This document shows, in pieces, positions 35,982 through 45,132 of a stretch of 64,000 nucleotides of DNA. How positions within the stretch are numbered: the first letter of the stretch is position 1; each line of letters starts with the position of its first letter. The stretch is from Pantoea sp. 1.19 (GTDB lineage: Bacteria > Pseudomonadota > Gammaproteobacteria > Enterobacterales > Enterobacteriaceae): the NCBI RefSeq assembly GCF_001922585.1, contig NZ_MRBS01000002.1, forward strand, positions 1-64,000, written 5' to 3'. The notes beneath the pieces are model-generated. The model worked only from the letters and a program-made list of their open reading frames with translations. It ran no database searches and was not told the DNA's origin. A program made the position numbers and the translations under genes.

Positions 35982-38117
35982 ATGTCCACATTATCCTGGC
36001 AACTTCGCCGCGCTGCGCTGAATAGTGCGGTGCTTTACTATTTACGCATCTTCTTTGCCCTGCTGGGTAGCGTTGGCGGTGCCTGGCTCTCGGGTCAGAT
36101 TGCCTGGACCATCCCGCTGACGCTCGGGGTCGTGGCCGCGGCGCTCGCCGATCTGGACGACCGCCTGACCGGCCGCCTGCGCAACCTGGTCATTACCCTG
36201 ATCTGCTTTTGCATCGCCTCGGTGTCGGTCGAGTGGCTGTTTAACTGGCCGCTGGCGTTTATCGTCGGTCTGGCGCTGTCCAGCTGGGGATTTATCCTGC
36301 TCGGCGCACTGGGACAGCGCTACGCCACCATCGCCTTTGGCGCGCTACTGATTGCTGTCTATACCATGCTGGGTATTCATCTGTTTGCCCAATGGTATTT
36401 GCAGCCGGCGCTGCTACTGACCGGAGCCATCTGGTATAACCTGCTAACGCTCTGCGGGCACCTGCTGTTTCCGATTCGACCGCTGCAGGAAAATCTTGCC
36501 CGCTGTTGGCAGCAGCTGGCGCTGTATCTCGATGCCAAAGCTACGCTGTTTGATCCGGATGCGCCCGATGAGGATGATAGCGCACTGGTGGACGTCGCAA
36601 TGGCCAACCGCGAGCTGGTCAGCACGCTCAATCAAACCAAAGCGTCGATTCAGTCCCGCCTGCGCGGCGACCGCGGCCAGCGCGGCACTCGCCGCACGCT
36701 GCACTACTATTTCGTCGCGCAGGATATCCACGAGCGCGCCAGCTCCGCCCACGTGCGCTATCAGCAGCTGCGCGCTGATTTCCGCTTCACCGATATCCTG
36801 TTTCGCTTTCAGCGCATCCTGAATATGCAGGCTGCCGCGTGTCGCCAGTTGGCGCACGCGCTGCTGGTCCGCGAACCCTATCAACACAATCCGCGCTTTG
36901 AGCGCAGTTTTAGCCACTTACAGGACGCGCTGGCACAGCTGAAAGCCGCCAATCCCAGCCGCAGCGGGATCCAAGCCCTGGAGTTTCTGCTGCACAACCT
37001 GCAGGCAATCGACGCCCAGCTGGCCACCATCGAAACCGAACAGCTGGAGGCGCTTCCCGAGAGCGAAGAGCATCGCCTGTCCAGTGAGGGACTCACCGGC
37101 TGGCACGATATTCGGCTGCGGCTGAGCCGCCACCTGACGCCGCAGTCGCCGCTGTTCCGCCACGCGACGCGGATGTCACTGGTACTCTGCGTGGGCTACG
37201 CAGTGATACAGTTGACCGGCCTGCAGCACGGCTACTGGATCCTGCTGACCAGCCTGTTTGTCTGCCAGCCTAACTACAGTGCCACGCAGCGGCGACTGGC
37301 CCTGCGCATTTTGGGTACGCTGGCCGGGGTGGCACTCGGCCTGCCGCTGCTGTGGCTGGTGCCGTCGGTTGAGGGACAGCAGATCCTGATCATCGTTACC
37401 GGCGTACTGTTTTTCGCTTTTCGCACCGTACAGTACGCTCACGCGACGCTGTTTATCACGCTGCTGGTGCTGTTCTGTTTCAATTTGCTCGGAGAGGGGT
37501 TTGAAGTGGCCCTGCCGCGGGTGATTGATACCCTGATTGGCTGTGCTATCGCCTGGATGGCGGTCAGTTGGATCTGGCCCGATTGGAAGTTTCGCCAGCT
37601 GCCGGCGGTGCTCAATCGGGCGCTTAGCGCCAACTGCCGCTATCTCGATGCGATTCTGGTGCAGTACCACCAGGGGCGGGATAATCGTCTCGACTACCGC
37701 ATAGCCCGTCGCGATGCGCACAACAGTAACGCAGAATTTGCGTCAGTTGTGGCCGGTCTGGGAGCGGATAAGCGCGTGGAAGAGAGCATTAAAGAGCGGG
37801 CCTTCGCCCTGCTGGCGCTGAACCACTCGCTGCTCAGCTACGTCTCCACGCTGGGCGCCCACCGCGAACAGATAGACCAGCCCGAGCTGCTGGCCTTACT
37901 GGATGAGGCGGTTTGTTACATTGATGGTGTGCTGGGTGAAGAGGTGGATGATGAACAGGCACACAGGCTGGTCAGCGAACTGGGCGACAAGATTCAGCGC
38001 GCCCTGGCCAGCAGCAGCGCTTCTGATGCGCCACTGATGCTGCAGCAGCTTGGACTGCTGGTGGCGCTGCTGCCGCGGATTGTTACCCTGCGAAAAAATC
38101 TGCCCTCTCCCACCTGA
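35982..38117 (+). CDS. yccS: YccS, FUSC-family inner membrane protein
   Basis: 711-residue protein of the YccS/YhfK (FUSC/aromatic acid exporter-like) family. Two clusters of about five membrane helices (residues about 15-155 and 390-520) are separated by a soluble region of about 230 residues, with another soluble domain at the C-terminus. Matching blocks are RNLVITLICFCIASVSVEWL, GYWILLTSLFVCQPNYSATQ and KERAFALLALNHSLLSYVST. Its substrate is unknown. It is 17 nt downstream of yccF and convergent with sxy. Confidence 0.93.
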   Translation: MSTLSWQLRRAALNSAVLYYLRIFFALLGSVGGAWLSGQIAWTIPLTLGVVAAALADLDDRLTGRLRNLVITLICFCIASVSVEWLFNWPLAFIVGLALSSWGFILLGALGQRYATIAFGALLIAVYTMLGIHLFAQWYLQPALLLTGAIWYNLLTLCGHLLFPIRPLQENLARCWQQLALYLDAKATLFDPDAPDEDDSALVDVAMANRELVSTLNQTKASIQSRLRGDRGQRGTRRTLHYYFVAQDIHERASSAHVRYQQLRADFRFTDILFRFQRILNMQAAACRQLAHALLVREPYQHNPRFERSFSHLQDALAQLKAANPSRSGIQALEFLLHNLQAIDAQLATIETEQLEALPESEEHRLSSEGLTGWHDIRLRLSRHLTPQSPLFRHATRMSLVLCVGYAVIQLTGLQHGYWILLTSLFVCQPNYSATQRRLALRILGTLAGVALGLPLLWLVPSVEGQQILIIVTGVLFFAFRTVQYAHATLFITLLVLFCFNLLGEGFEVALPRVIDTLIGCAIAWMAVSWIWPDWKFRQLPAVLNRALSANCRYLDAILVQYHQGRDNRLDYRIARRDAHNSNAEFASVVAGLGADKRVEESIKERAFALLALNHSLLSYVSTLGAHREQIDQPELLALLDEAVCYIDGVLGEEVDDEQAHRLVSELGDKIQRALASSSASDAPLMLQQLGLLVALLPRIVTLRKNLPSPT

Positions 38118-38129
38118 ATGGCGCTAGCG

Positions 38130-38768
38130 TTAGGGGCCAGGCGGAGATTCATGCAGGCCCGGTCGCCGCGGGGCGGCGATCGCCTGCTGATACCACTGCG
38201 TCAGTTCACTGACCACCTCACCTGGCAGCGCCGCACGGTGCTGACCGCTGATCGCCCCCTGCAGCGCGAGCAGCGTATTGATACCCAGCTGCGGATTTGA
38301 CTGATGCAGTCGCAGCCAGCTGCGTTTAGCGCCGAGCTCGCGCAGCGCGTCGATGGTGTTGATGCCCACCTCACTGAGCCGCTGGGCCATTTTCAGCCCC
38401 ATATTGGGCAGATCTTTGATTTGTCGGTTGCGCTGGCGCTGCAGTGCCTCTTTTTTCAGCCCGTTCAGCGATAGCCGGGACAGGGCAAGCAGCGTATCCG
38501 GCTGCTGCCACAGATACTCATCTACCTGATAATAATTCAGCTGTACGGGCACGCCCCGCTTGCGGAAAATGAGCGGCGTCATTTTACGCTCGCGAAACCA
38601 CGGCTGGGTCTCTTCACACGCTCGCAGGTACAGCTCGCCTTCTGATACCACGGCGAAAACCCGCTTTTCTACCGACAGGCTGTAACCGCCAAACTGCGTG
38701 CGCGTCTCCACTTTACCCAATGCGGCCAGACAGCGACGCGACTGTGCAATACGATCCCTGGATTCCAT
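38130..38768 (-). CDS. sxy: DNA transformation/competence regulator Sxy (TfoX)
   Basis: 212-residue TfoX/Sxy protein with an N-terminal TfoX_N domain (TRTQFGGYSLSVEKRVFAVV) and a C-terminal TfoX_C helix-hairpin-helix-like domain (IKDLPNMGLKMAQRLSEVGI). It acts with CRP at CRP-S promoters to induce competence genes. The ATG at 38768 follows AGGAGAACG; an upstream ATG adds 10 residues. It is divergent from sulA with a 212-nt spacer, as in E. coli. Confidence 0.95.
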   Translation of the reverse strand: MESRDRIAQSRRCLAALGKVETRTQFGGYSLSVEKRVFAVVSEGELYLRACEETQPWFRERKMTPLIFRKRGVPVQLNYYQVDEYLWQQPDTLLALSRLSLNGLKKEALQRQRNRQIKDLPNMGLKMAQRLSEVGINTIDALRELGAKRSWLRLHQSNPQLGINTLLALQGAISGQHRAALPGEVVSELTQWYQQAIAAPRRPGLHESPPGP

Positions 38769-38942
38769 ACTACGTTCTCCTTTTGTATGTAAGAGCATGA
38801 ATGTTCGTCAGTTCCCTCTAACTCGAAAACATAATGAATCTCGGTAAACGCATCAATCACTATCCATCCGGAAACGGCAATTGTGTTGATAATTTGCGAG
38901 GCACTTTCAAAAACAGATTGATCTTTGCGCACACAGCCTATA

Positions 38943-38958
38943 CTGTACATCCATACAG
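38943..38958. promoter_or_regulatory. LexA box (SOS operator) of sulA
   Basis: CTGTACATCCATACAG fits CTG-N10-CAG with flanking TA on both sides and lies 22 nt upstream of the sulA start. Confidence 0.95.
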
Positions 38959-38980
38959 TTAACACTATGAGCGATCACTT

Positions 38981-39493
38981 ATGCATACTCATCACTCACA
39001 CCGTCAGCCTGCTCCAACCACGCCTGCAGCCCCATCCTGCAAGCCGGCCACGTCACTCACGGGCAGAGGTTTAGTCAGCGAAGTGATTTATCATCCGCAG
39101 CGGCCGGGTATCTCGCAGATGCTGCTACTGCCGCTGTTGCAGCAGTTGGCCCACCAGTCACGCTGGCAACTCTGGCTTACCCCTCCGCATAAACTGCGTC
39201 GCGAATGGTTTGAGCAGGCGGGCCTTAACGTCGGCAAAGTGATGCAGCTCCCGCAGGAGAGTGCCGCAGGCATCAATTCCATTGATGCGATGATTAAAGC
39301 GTTAAAAACCGGTAATTTCAGCGTGGTACTGTGCTGGATAGATGGGGATATTTCACCTCAGGCGCGGCAGGATTTAGACGATGCCGCCGCAACAGGGGGG
39401 AGTTTAGGGTTGATTATGCGCCCCCATCCCGGGGATGCGGAGCATGACAGACCCCTCAATGCCGCAATAATTCAGTCTGTTTTGTATCATTAA
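38981..39493 (+). CDS. sulA: SOS-induced cell division inhibitor SulA
   Basis: 170-residue SulA that binds FtsZ and blocks septation during the SOS response; in enterics it is degraded by Lon. Core motifs SEVIYHPQRPGISQMLLLPL, RWQLWLTPPHKLRREWFEQA and NFSVVLCWIDGDI are present, and it ends in the Lon-targeting type tail (QSVLYH). The N-terminal 30 residues are His/Pro/Thr-rich and variable. It has a LexA operator directly upstream. A hairpin (AGCCCG-CGTG-CGGGCT, 39515-39530) follows the gene. Confidence 0.95.
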   Translation: MHTHHSHRQPAPTTPAAPSCKPATSLTGRGLVSEVIYHPQRPGISQMLLLPLLQQLAHQSRWQLWLTPPHKLRREWFEQAGLNVGKVMQLPQESAAGINSIDAMIKALKTGNFSVVLCWIDGDISPQARQDLDDAAATGGSLGLIMRPHPGDAEHDRPLNAAIIQSVLYH

Positions 39494-39682
39494 GTAAAAA
39501 TTTCGAACGCTCTGAGCCCGCGTGCGGGCTGATTAAAAAATAGGCAGCGCGCCCGCGACTGGCGCGTGGGATAAGGGTTTTCGCCCTGGCACAGACTCCG
39601 CGGTATCGCTGAAAGTTCCGCCGAAGATGTAATAAAATGTGTCTACCCGGCTAAATTTTTGACACTCCTCACGACATCTCAC
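39494..39682. other. sulA-ompA intergenic region
   Basis: Contains a GC-rich hairpin at 39515-39530 shortly after the sulA stop, then DNA upstream of the ompA promoter. No gene is seen. Confidence 0.5.
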
Positions 39683-39710
39683 TTGTAAGTTTTCTACTAC
39701 GTTGTAGACT
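39683..39710 (+). promoter_or_regulatory. ompA promoter
   Basis: TTGTAA (39683-39688) and TAGACT (39705-39710), 16 nt apart, lie in a stretch (CACTTGTAAGTTTTCTACTA) nearly identical to the E. coli ompA promoter region. The resulting leader is about 130 nt. Confidence 0.75.
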
Positions 39711-39820
39711 TTAGTTCGCCAGGGTGCTCTATAACCTCATCATGTTGAGAGAGTCACAATGCAGAGCGTGCAACCCGGCGAAGGATTACAACCAAGAGCT
39801 CACATTGAGCTCCTTGCCTA

Positions 39821-39849
39821 TTTTGGATGATAACGAGGCGCAAAAAATG
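39821..39849 (+). promoter_or_regulatory. ompA ribosome-binding region, MicA target
   Basis: GGATGATAACGAGGCGCAAA before the ATG is conserved with E. coli ompA. There the small RNA MicA pairs over this Shine-Dalgarno region under envelope stress. Pairing in this organism is inferred from conservation. Confidence 0.6.
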
Positions 39850-40914
39850 AAAAAGACAGCTATCGCAGTTGCAGTGGCACTGGCTGGCTTCGCTACCGTA
39901 GCGCAGGCCGCTCCGAAAGACGACACCTGGTATACCGGTGGTAAACTGGGCTGGTCTCAGTACCACGACAAAGGTTACTACGGTAACGGTTATCAGGACA
40001 ACGACGGCCCGAGCCACGAAAATCAGCTGGGCGCTGGCGCATTCCTGGGTTACCAGGCTAACCCGTACCTGGGCTTCGAGCTGGGCTACGACTGGCTGGG
40101 CCGTATGCCGAACAAAGGCGAGCGCGTAAACGGCGCGTTCAAGGCTCAGGGCATTCAGCTGGCCGCTAAACTGGGCTATCCGATCACTGACGATCTGGAT
40201 ATCTACACCCGTCTGGGTGGTATGGTTTGGCGTGCTGATGCTACCCAGCAGGTTGTTGGCGGTAACCGCATCAGCGATCACGACACCGGCGTTTCTCCGC
40301 TGGCGGCCGTGGGCGTTGAGTACGCACTGAACAAAAACTGGGCAACCCGTCTGGACTACCAGTGGGTGAACAACATCGGTGACGCTGGTACCGTAGGTGC
40401 GCGTCCTGATAACAGCATGCTGAGCGTTGGCCTGTCCTACCGCTTCGGTCAGGACGACGCAGCTCCGGCTCCGGCTCCGGCTCCGGCACCGGCTCCGGTT
40501 GTACAGACCAAGCGCTTCACCATGAAGTCTGACGTCCTGTTCACCTTCAACAAAGCGACCCTGAAGCCGGAAGGCCAGCAGGCGCTGGACCAGCTGTACT
40601 CTCAGCTGAGCTCCATGGATCCGAAAGACGGTTCTGTCGTGGTTCTGGGCTACACCGACCGCATCGGTTCTGAAGCTTACAACCAGAAACTGTCTGAGAA
40701 ACGTGCTCAGTCCGTGGTGGATTACCTGATCTCCAAAGGTATCCCGGCTAACAAAATCTCCGCACGTGGCATGGGTGAATCTAACCCGGTCACCGGCAAC
40801 ACCTGTGACAGCGTGAAGGGCCGTGCTGCTCTGATCGACTGCCTGGCACCGGATCGTCGCGTTGAGATCGAAGTTAAAGGCATCAAAGACGTTGTTACTC
40901 AGCCGGCGGCTTAA
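39847..40914 (+). CDS. ompA: outer membrane porin/structural protein OmpA
   Basis: 355-residue precursor. The signal peptide [20 protein letters not shown] is cleaved after A21 (before APKDDTWY). An eight-stranded beta-barrel ends in [12 protein letters not shown], followed by a Pro-Ala hinge ([11 protein letters not shown]) and a peptidoglycan-binding OmpA domain ([40 protein letters not shown]) with the conserved Cys pair near the end. The ATG at 39847 is set by homology; longer frames from 39724 run through the leader. It is a highly expressed monocistronic gene with optimised codons. Confidence 0.98.
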   Translation: MKKTAIAVAVALAGFATVAQAAPKDDTWYTGGKLGWSQYHDKGYYGNGYQDNDGPSHENQLGAGAFLGYQANPYLGFELGYDWLGRMPNKGERVNGAFKAQGIQLAAKLGYPITDDLDIYTRLGGMVWRADATQQVVGGNRISDHDTGVSPLAAVGVEYALNKNWATRLDYQWVNNIGDAGTVGARPDNSMLSVGLSYRFGQDDAAPAPAPAPAPAPVVQTKRFTMKSDVLFTFNKATLKPEGQQALDQLYSQLSSMDPKDGSVVVLGYTDRIGSEAYNQKLSEKRAQSVVDYLISKGIPANKISARGMGESNPVTGNTCDSVKGRAALIDCLAPDRRVEIEVKGIKDVVTQPAA

Positions 40915-40932
40915 GTAATCACGTTGTGATGA

Positions 40933-40965
40933 TAAAAAAACCCCGCTCAGGCGGGGTTTTTTATT
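40933..40965 (+). terminator. intrinsic terminator of ompA
   Basis: AAAAAAACCCCGC-TCAG-GCGGGGTTTTTT: a compact strong hairpin with T-run, just after ompA; the A-run also permits function in the reverse direction for matP. Confidence 0.92.
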
Positions 40966-41021
40966 GGCCCACAGGCCAGTCGCTCTCGCGCACCGCGATG
41001 CCGCGCGCAGGGCGGTCAATG

Positions 41022-41486
41022 CTAGCCGTCGGTTCCCGGCTTACCCAGAATGGCTTTTAAATCCTGCTTCAACGTCGACATTTGGCTGGCGTACTGCTCT
41101 TTGCGTTCCGCGTCTTCAATAAGCTGGACGATAGTTTCCGATAGCGTACTGTCGCGACGCTGGGCCAGCCCGGCCAGTCTCTGCCAAACCAGATACTCCA
41201 GATCGATCGACTTTTTACGCGTGTGTTGATGTTCTGCGTTAAAATGCCGCTTACGTCGGGCGCGAATGGTTTGTTTCATCCGATTCACCAGCGCCGGATT
41301 CATGTGTTGATCAATCCAGCGCGTCACCTCGGTGGGGCGGTTTTCCATCGCCAGCAGTGCTTCTACCGCATCCTGGGCAGCACTCAGTTCGAGATAGCGG
41401 GTAATGCGCTCACCTTCCCGATGCTTTTTTACCAGATACTTCCACTTCCAGCCGCATTCAAGATTTTCAAGTTGCTGATATTTCAT
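41022..41486 (-). CDS. matP: macrodomain Ter protein MatP
   Basis: 154-residue DNA-binding protein that organises the Ter macrodomain by binding matS sites and interacts with ZapB at the divisome. It shows [20 protein letters not shown] at the start, a ribbon-helix-helix region ([20 protein letters not shown]) and a C-terminal coiled coil. Length is close to E. coli MatP (150). It is divergent from ycbZ and convergent with ompA. I did not find a full matS site by eye, but the window was not searched exhaustively. Confidence 0.95.
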   Translation of the reverse strand: MKYQQLENLECGWKWKYLVKKHREGERITRYLELSAAQDAVEALLAMENRPTEVTRWIDQHMNPALVNRMKQTIRARRKRHFNAEHQHTRKKSIDLEYLVWQRLAGLAQRRDSTLSETIVQLIEDAERKEQYASQMSTLKQDLKAILGKPGTDG

Positions 41487-41670
41487 CTTGATCCCTTCGT
41501 GACCCCGTAACCAGCTAAGAATAACAGCTTTTTTGTCTGCTGCCGCCCCAAAAATCGGGGCCTGGACCCCGCTGAAGCGTCCTGATTGAACAAAACCCGT
41601 GCTACGATGCGTACCTGCCTGAAATCCTGTATAATCGACGACTTTACTAATTCAGAAAAATACGATTATT

Positions 41671-43428
41671 TTGCGCGATAAAAGACTTGAATGGCAGTCT
41701 CTGTTACCCGATACCGACGTCCTTGATGCGTGCTTCCAGCCGCCATGGAACGGAGCAGACATTGATAACGTGGCGGCGGTACAACCTCGCCTGTTACAGA
41801 GCCTGAACCAGCTACAACGCACCGCGGCACCCTTTCCGCTGCTGCTGATAAAATGTGCAGAGCACCGTGATGCCCACGCTCTGCTCAAGCCGATTCTGGC
41901 CGCCACGGCGCCCGCCAGCTCCGTACCGTGCGGCGGTACCTACGAGTGGGACGGCGCCGCCTTCCGGTTTACCGCCGCCGCTCGCGGTAGCGCCGGCGAG
42001 TTTATCGCCCCCCGTGGAACGATTCAGTACGCTGACTGGATTGAAGAGGCGCAGCTGTTCGGTTACGCACGTCCTACGCCGCAGGGCTACCACCTGCAGC
42101 CCGGTCTGTTACACCGCGCCAACGGCGGCACCTTGATCCTCTCGATTCGCGCGCTGATGGCGCAGCCACGGCTGTGGCTGCGCCTGCGCGAAGCGGTTGC
42201 TCAACAGCAGTTCGTCTGGCTGTCCCCGGACGAGCGGCGACCGCTGCCGGTAGAGATCGCCCCCATGCCGCTGCACATCCGGCTGATCCTGACCGGCGAT
42301 CGCGACGCGCTCGCCGACTTTCAGGAGTCAGAACCGGAGCTGGCGGCAGTGGCCATCTACACGGAATTCGAAGATGACCTGCTACTGGCGGACGAGGATA
42401 CTGCGTCCGCCTGGTGCCAGTGGATACATACTCTGGCACACTGGCAGCAGCTGCCGCCCATTGCCCCCGATTTCTGGCCGGTACTGCTGCGCGAAGGCGT
42501 CCGCTACACCGGCGATCAGGCAATTTTGCCGCTGGCACCGGCGTGGATACTGCGCCAGCTGCGCGATACGCTTCAGGCCGGTGAGGCCCTGAACGGTGAA
42601 GCGCTGCGGCTGGCACTGGCCACCCGGGAGTGGCAGGAGAGCTACCTGAGCGAACGTATCCGCGACGATATCTTACTGGAGCAGATCCGCATTGAGACCG
42701 AGGGGGACGCCATTGGCCAGGTCAACGGCCTGTCGGTGGTCGATTTTCCGGGTCACCCCCGACCGTTTGGTGAACCCAGCCGTCTGAGCTGCGTGGTGCA
42801 CGTTGGTGACGGGGAGTTTCACGACGTCGAGCGCAAAGCCGAACTGGGCGGAAACATTCACGCCAAGGGCATGATGATCATGCAGGCCTATCTGATGGCC
42901 GAACTGGAGCTGGAACAACAGCTGCCCTTCTCCGCTTCGCTGGTATTTGAGCAATCTTATGCCGAAATCGATGGCGACAGCGCGTCGCTGGCGGAGCTCT
43001 GTGCGCTGATCAGCGCACTGGCGCAGCAGCCGCTGCGCCAGTCGATTGCGGTTACCGGCTCGGTCGATCAGTTTGGCCGCGTGCAATCCGTTGGCGGCCT
43101 GAATGAAAAGATTGAAGGATTTTTCCGTATCTGCCAGCAGCGGGAGCTTACCGGCCAACAGGGCGTTATTCTCCCGGCCAGCAACGTGCGCCAGCTCTGT
43201 CTGGCCGACGATGTGGTGGATGCCGTACGCGAAGGCCATTTTCATCTGTGGGCCGTGGAACAGGTGGATGACGCCATCGCGCTGCTGACGGATCAGCCCT
43301 GGCGCGCCGATGAGGGCCAGCCCTCGCTGCTGGCGACCATTCAGGAGCGTATTACGCAAATCAGCCAGCAAGATCCGCGGCCGCGCCCGTGGCCCCTGCG
43401 CTGGCTAAACTGGTTTAACCAGAACTGA
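41671..43428 (+). CDS. ycbZ: Lon-like protease YcbZ (LonH)
   Basis: 585-residue Lon-family protein with an intact peptidase dyad: S437 in DGDSASLAEL and K480 in GGLNEKIEGFF. The N-terminal two-thirds (residues 1 to about 330) is a divergent, probably inactive AAA-like region (LQPGLLHRANGGTLILSIRA). E. coli YcbZ is the same length class (586). The TTG at 41671 is chosen because the following sequence (LEWQSLLPDTD) aligns with the E. coli start (MTITKLAWRDLVPDTD). No strong ribosome site is visible, so the start is uncertain by a few codons. fabA follows. Confidence 0.92.
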   Translation: MRDKRLEWQSLLPDTDVLDACFQPPWNGADIDNVAAVQPRLLQSLNQLQRTAAPFPLLLIKCAEHRDAHALLKPILAATAPASSVPCGGTYEWDGAAFRFTAAARGSAGEFIAPRGTIQYADWIEEAQLFGYARPTPQGYHLQPGLLHRANGGTLILSIRALMAQPRLWLRLREAVAQQQFVWLSPDERRPLPVEIAPMPLHIRLILTGDRDALADFQESEPELAAVAIYTEFEDDLLLADEDTASAWCQWIHTLAHWQQLPPIAPDFWPVLLREGVRYTGDQAILPLAPAWILRQLRDTLQAGEALNGEALRLALATREWQESYLSERIRDDILLEQIRIETEGDAIGQVNGLSVVDFPGHPRPFGEPSRLSCVVHVGDGEFHDVERKAELGGNIHAKGMMIMQAYLMAELELEQQLPFSASLVFEQSYAEIDGDSASLAELCALISALAQQPLRQSIAVTGSVDQFGRVQSVGGLNEKIEGFFRICQQRELTGQQGVILPASNVRQLCLADDVVDAVREGHFHLWAVEQVDDAIALLTDQPWRADEGQPSLLATIQERITQISQQDPRPRPWPLRWLNWFNQN

Positions 43429-43440
43429 TCGGAGTTGTTC
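43423..43440. promoter_or_regulatory. FadR activator site of fabA
   Basis: AACTGATCGGAGTTGTTC overlaps the ycbZ stop and differs by one base from the E. coli fabA FadR site as I recall it. FadR activates fabA there. Confidence 0.75.
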
Positions 43441-43458
43441 AGCGTACAGCTGTTAGCT
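43441..43458. promoter_or_regulatory. FabR repressor site of fabA
   Basis: AGCGTACAGCTGTTAGCT matches the E. coli FabR motif AGCGTACACGTGTTAGCT except at the two central bases, which stay palindromic. FabR represses fabA in response to unsaturated acyl thioesters. Confidence 0.75.
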
Positions 43459-43494
43459 AATCTCCAGGGTTCATTAAAAAAAGGCTTTGAAAAC

Positions 43495-44019
43495 ATGTCC
43501 GAGAAAGATCGTAAATCGTCTTACGCGAAAGAAGACCTTATCGCCTCCGGCCGCAGCGAGCTGTTCGGCGCTGGCGGCCCGCCGCTGCCGTCTGGCAATA
43601 TGCTGATGATGGATCGCATCGTTCAGATGTCCGAGACCGGCGGTCTGTTTGATAAAGGCTACGTGGAAGCCGAGCTGGATATTCGCCCTGACCTGTGGTT
43701 CTTCGACTGCCACTTTATTGGCGATCCGGTCATGCCCGGCTGCCTCGGCCTCGATGCCATGTGGCAGCTGGTTGGTTTCTATTTAGGCTGGCTGGGAGCA
43801 GAGGGCAAAGGCCGCGCGCTGGGCGTGGGCGAGGTCAAGTTCACCGGCCAGGTACTGCCTACCGCCAAAAAAGTGACTTATCGCATCCACTTTAAACGCG
43901 TCATTAACCGCAAGCTGGTGATGGGTGTGGCCGATGGTGAAGTGCTGGTGGATGGTCAGGTTATCTACAACGCAACCGACCTGAAAGTGGGCCTGTTTAA
44001 AGACACCAGCGCATTTTAA
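43495..44019 (+). CDS. fabA: 3-hydroxydecanoyl-ACP dehydratase/isomerase FabA
   Basis: 174-residue bifunctional enzyme that starts anaerobic unsaturated fatty-acid synthesis by making cis-3-decenoyl-ACP. The active site H73 ([14 protein letters not shown]) and D87 ([18 protein letters not shown]) are intact. It ends [13 protein letters not shown], like E. coli. The ATG at 43495 fits the family start (MxxKRxSYxKEDLxASG); frames from 43435 run through the FabR operator. The ribosome site is weak. A terminator follows directly. Confidence 0.97.
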   Translation: MSEKDRKSSYAKEDLIASGRSELFGAGGPPLPSGNMLMMDRIVQMSETGGLFDKGYVEAELDIRPDLWFFDCHFIGDPVMPGCLGLDAMWQLVGFYLGWLGAEGKGRALGVGEVKFTGQVLPTAKKVTYRIHFKRVINRKLVMGVADGEVLVDGQVIYNATDLKVGLFKDTSAF

Positions 44020-44047
44020 TGTCCGGAAGCAACCGGAAGCACAATGC

Positions 44048-44075
44048 AAACCTCCGCCGCGGCGGAGGTTTTTTT
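44048..44075 (+). terminator. intrinsic terminator of fabA
   Basis: AACCTCCGCCGCGGCGGAGGTTTTTTT: a short-loop, very stable stem with T-run between convergent fabA and rmf. Confidence 0.92.
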
Positions 44076-44092
44076 GACATGAACACAGTGGA

Positions 44093-44260
44093 TCAGGCAA
44101 ATACCGTCCTGTCTTCCATGGCCTGTCGCCAACCTCCCAGCCAGTGGGAGCGGCTCTCAAGGGTCTGATAGGGACACATCTCTTTAGAGCGTCCGCTGAT
44201 ACCCGCCTGATAACCTTTCGAATGTGCCCGTTCCAGGCGATCGCGTTTCTGTCTCTTCAT
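44093..44260 (-). CDS. rmf: ribosome modulation factor
   Basis: 55-residue basic protein that converts 70S ribosomes to inactive 100S dimers in stationary phase. The translated sequence begins MKRQKRDRLERAHSKGYQAG, continues ISGRSKEMCPYQTL, and has LGGWRQAMEDR near the end, matching E. coli RMF of the same length. The ATG at 44260 has GAGGGAA upstream. It is convergent with fabA and downstream of pqiC on the same strand, the E. coli arrangement. It is short and easily missed by size-filtered gene calling. Confidence 0.97.
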   Translation of the reverse strand: MKRQKRDRLERAHSKGYQAGISGRSKEMCPYQTLESRSHWLGGWRQAMEDRTVFA

Positions 44261-44559
44261 GCCTCTTTTCCCTCTTCTTCGGTCTGAGTGAATCTGGTGG
44301 AAAGAAAACAGTGATTACTTCCTGAGCAACCACGCTTAAGATCTACCTCCTCTGGACACAAAGATCAATGCGCAATCGTCATAAGCATGTCATAAATGTG
44401 AGGCAGGAGACAGCGTTCTCCTAACCGGTTGAAAGGGCACATTGTTTTATAACAGCATGATTAACAATAAAAAAATCGCCAGCCCCCGGCAGACTGCTCT
44501 ACCGCGGTGGCCCGGCGACTCACACATTTATGCACATTTGTTGCGTAAACTTTACGCCA
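44261..44559. other. rmf-pqiC intergenic region
   Basis: 299 nt without a gene. It contains the pqiC terminator (44469-44519) and must contain the rmf promoter. No clear -35/-10 pair could be assigned. Confidence 0.5.
44469..44519 (-). terminator. terminator of the pqiABC operon
   Basis: On the minus strand, TCGCCGGG ... CTGGCGA forms the outer part of a long imperfect GC-rich hairpin followed by seven T, about 40 nt after the pqiC stop. Confidence 0.7.
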
Positions 44560-45132
44560 TCAGGGTGGCCCCACCGGCGATGAGATCGATGCGCGCGCGA
44601 TATCGCGCGCAATCTGCTGCCATCCCTGACCCAGGGTGGCCACCAGGGCATCATAGCCATCTTCCTGCTGCGGTAGCGTCAGGCTGAACGGCTGTTTTAT
44701 CCAGCGCCCCTGCTGTTGCAATAGCCACTCGCCGCTGATCACCGCATAGCCATCATAGCGCCCCTGAAAGCCGGTAACGGTAACGTTAACCGTATCGTGC
44801 TCGCCGAGCACCGTGCCGGTCACCAGCCTGCCGGGGAGCATCGCACTGAGGTTGCTGATCAGGGTCTGCTTCAGCATCTGGTCCAGCGGGCTGGCCCACT
44901 GGTTGTTTTGCGCCAGCGTATAGCGAACCTCGCTGGTTTGAAACGCCACGCTGTTCCCCGCCAGATAATCGGGTACCGTTACCTGCTCTATCCACAGGCT
45001 GCGCGCCGCCGCCGGCGACTGGTTCACCCCGATAGAGACACTGGCTGCCGGCAGCTGATAATAGCGCGTTTCCGGCGTGCTGCTACAGGCCGCTACCAGC
45101 ATGACGGTTGCGACAGGCCACCATTTGATCAT
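44560..45132 (-). CDS. pqiC: outer-membrane lipoprotein PqiC (ABC-type transport auxiliary)
   Basis: 190-residue lipoprotein (YmbA, DUF330). A lipobox LVAAC places the acylated Cys at residue 16, and the mature protein starts CSSTPETRYYQLP. Ser at +2 and +3 predicts outer-membrane sorting. It works with PqiB, which forms a periplasmic tunnel, in lipid transport between membranes. The start overlaps the pqiB stop by 4 nt. Other visible segments are DYLAGNSVAFQTSEVRYTLA and VTGFQGRYDGYAVISGEW. Confidence 0.95.
   Translation of the reverse strand: MIKWWPVATVMLVAACSSTPETRYYQLPAASVSIGVNQSPAAARSLWIEQVTVPDYLAGNSVAFQTSEVRYTLAQNNQWASPLDQMLKQTLISNLSAMLPGRLVTGTVLGEHDTVNVTVTGFQGRYDGYAVISGEWLLQQQGRWIKQPFSLTLPQQEDGYDALVATLGQGWQQIARDIARASISSPVGPP

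Noticed and set aside
39724-39846. Upstream in-frame extension of ompA
   Set aside because: It covers the conserved leader RNA and ribosome site; the signal peptide begins at 39847.
40471-40497. Short GCTCCG tandem repeat in ompA as a separate repeat element
   Set aside because: It encodes the normal Pro-Ala hinge of OmpA.
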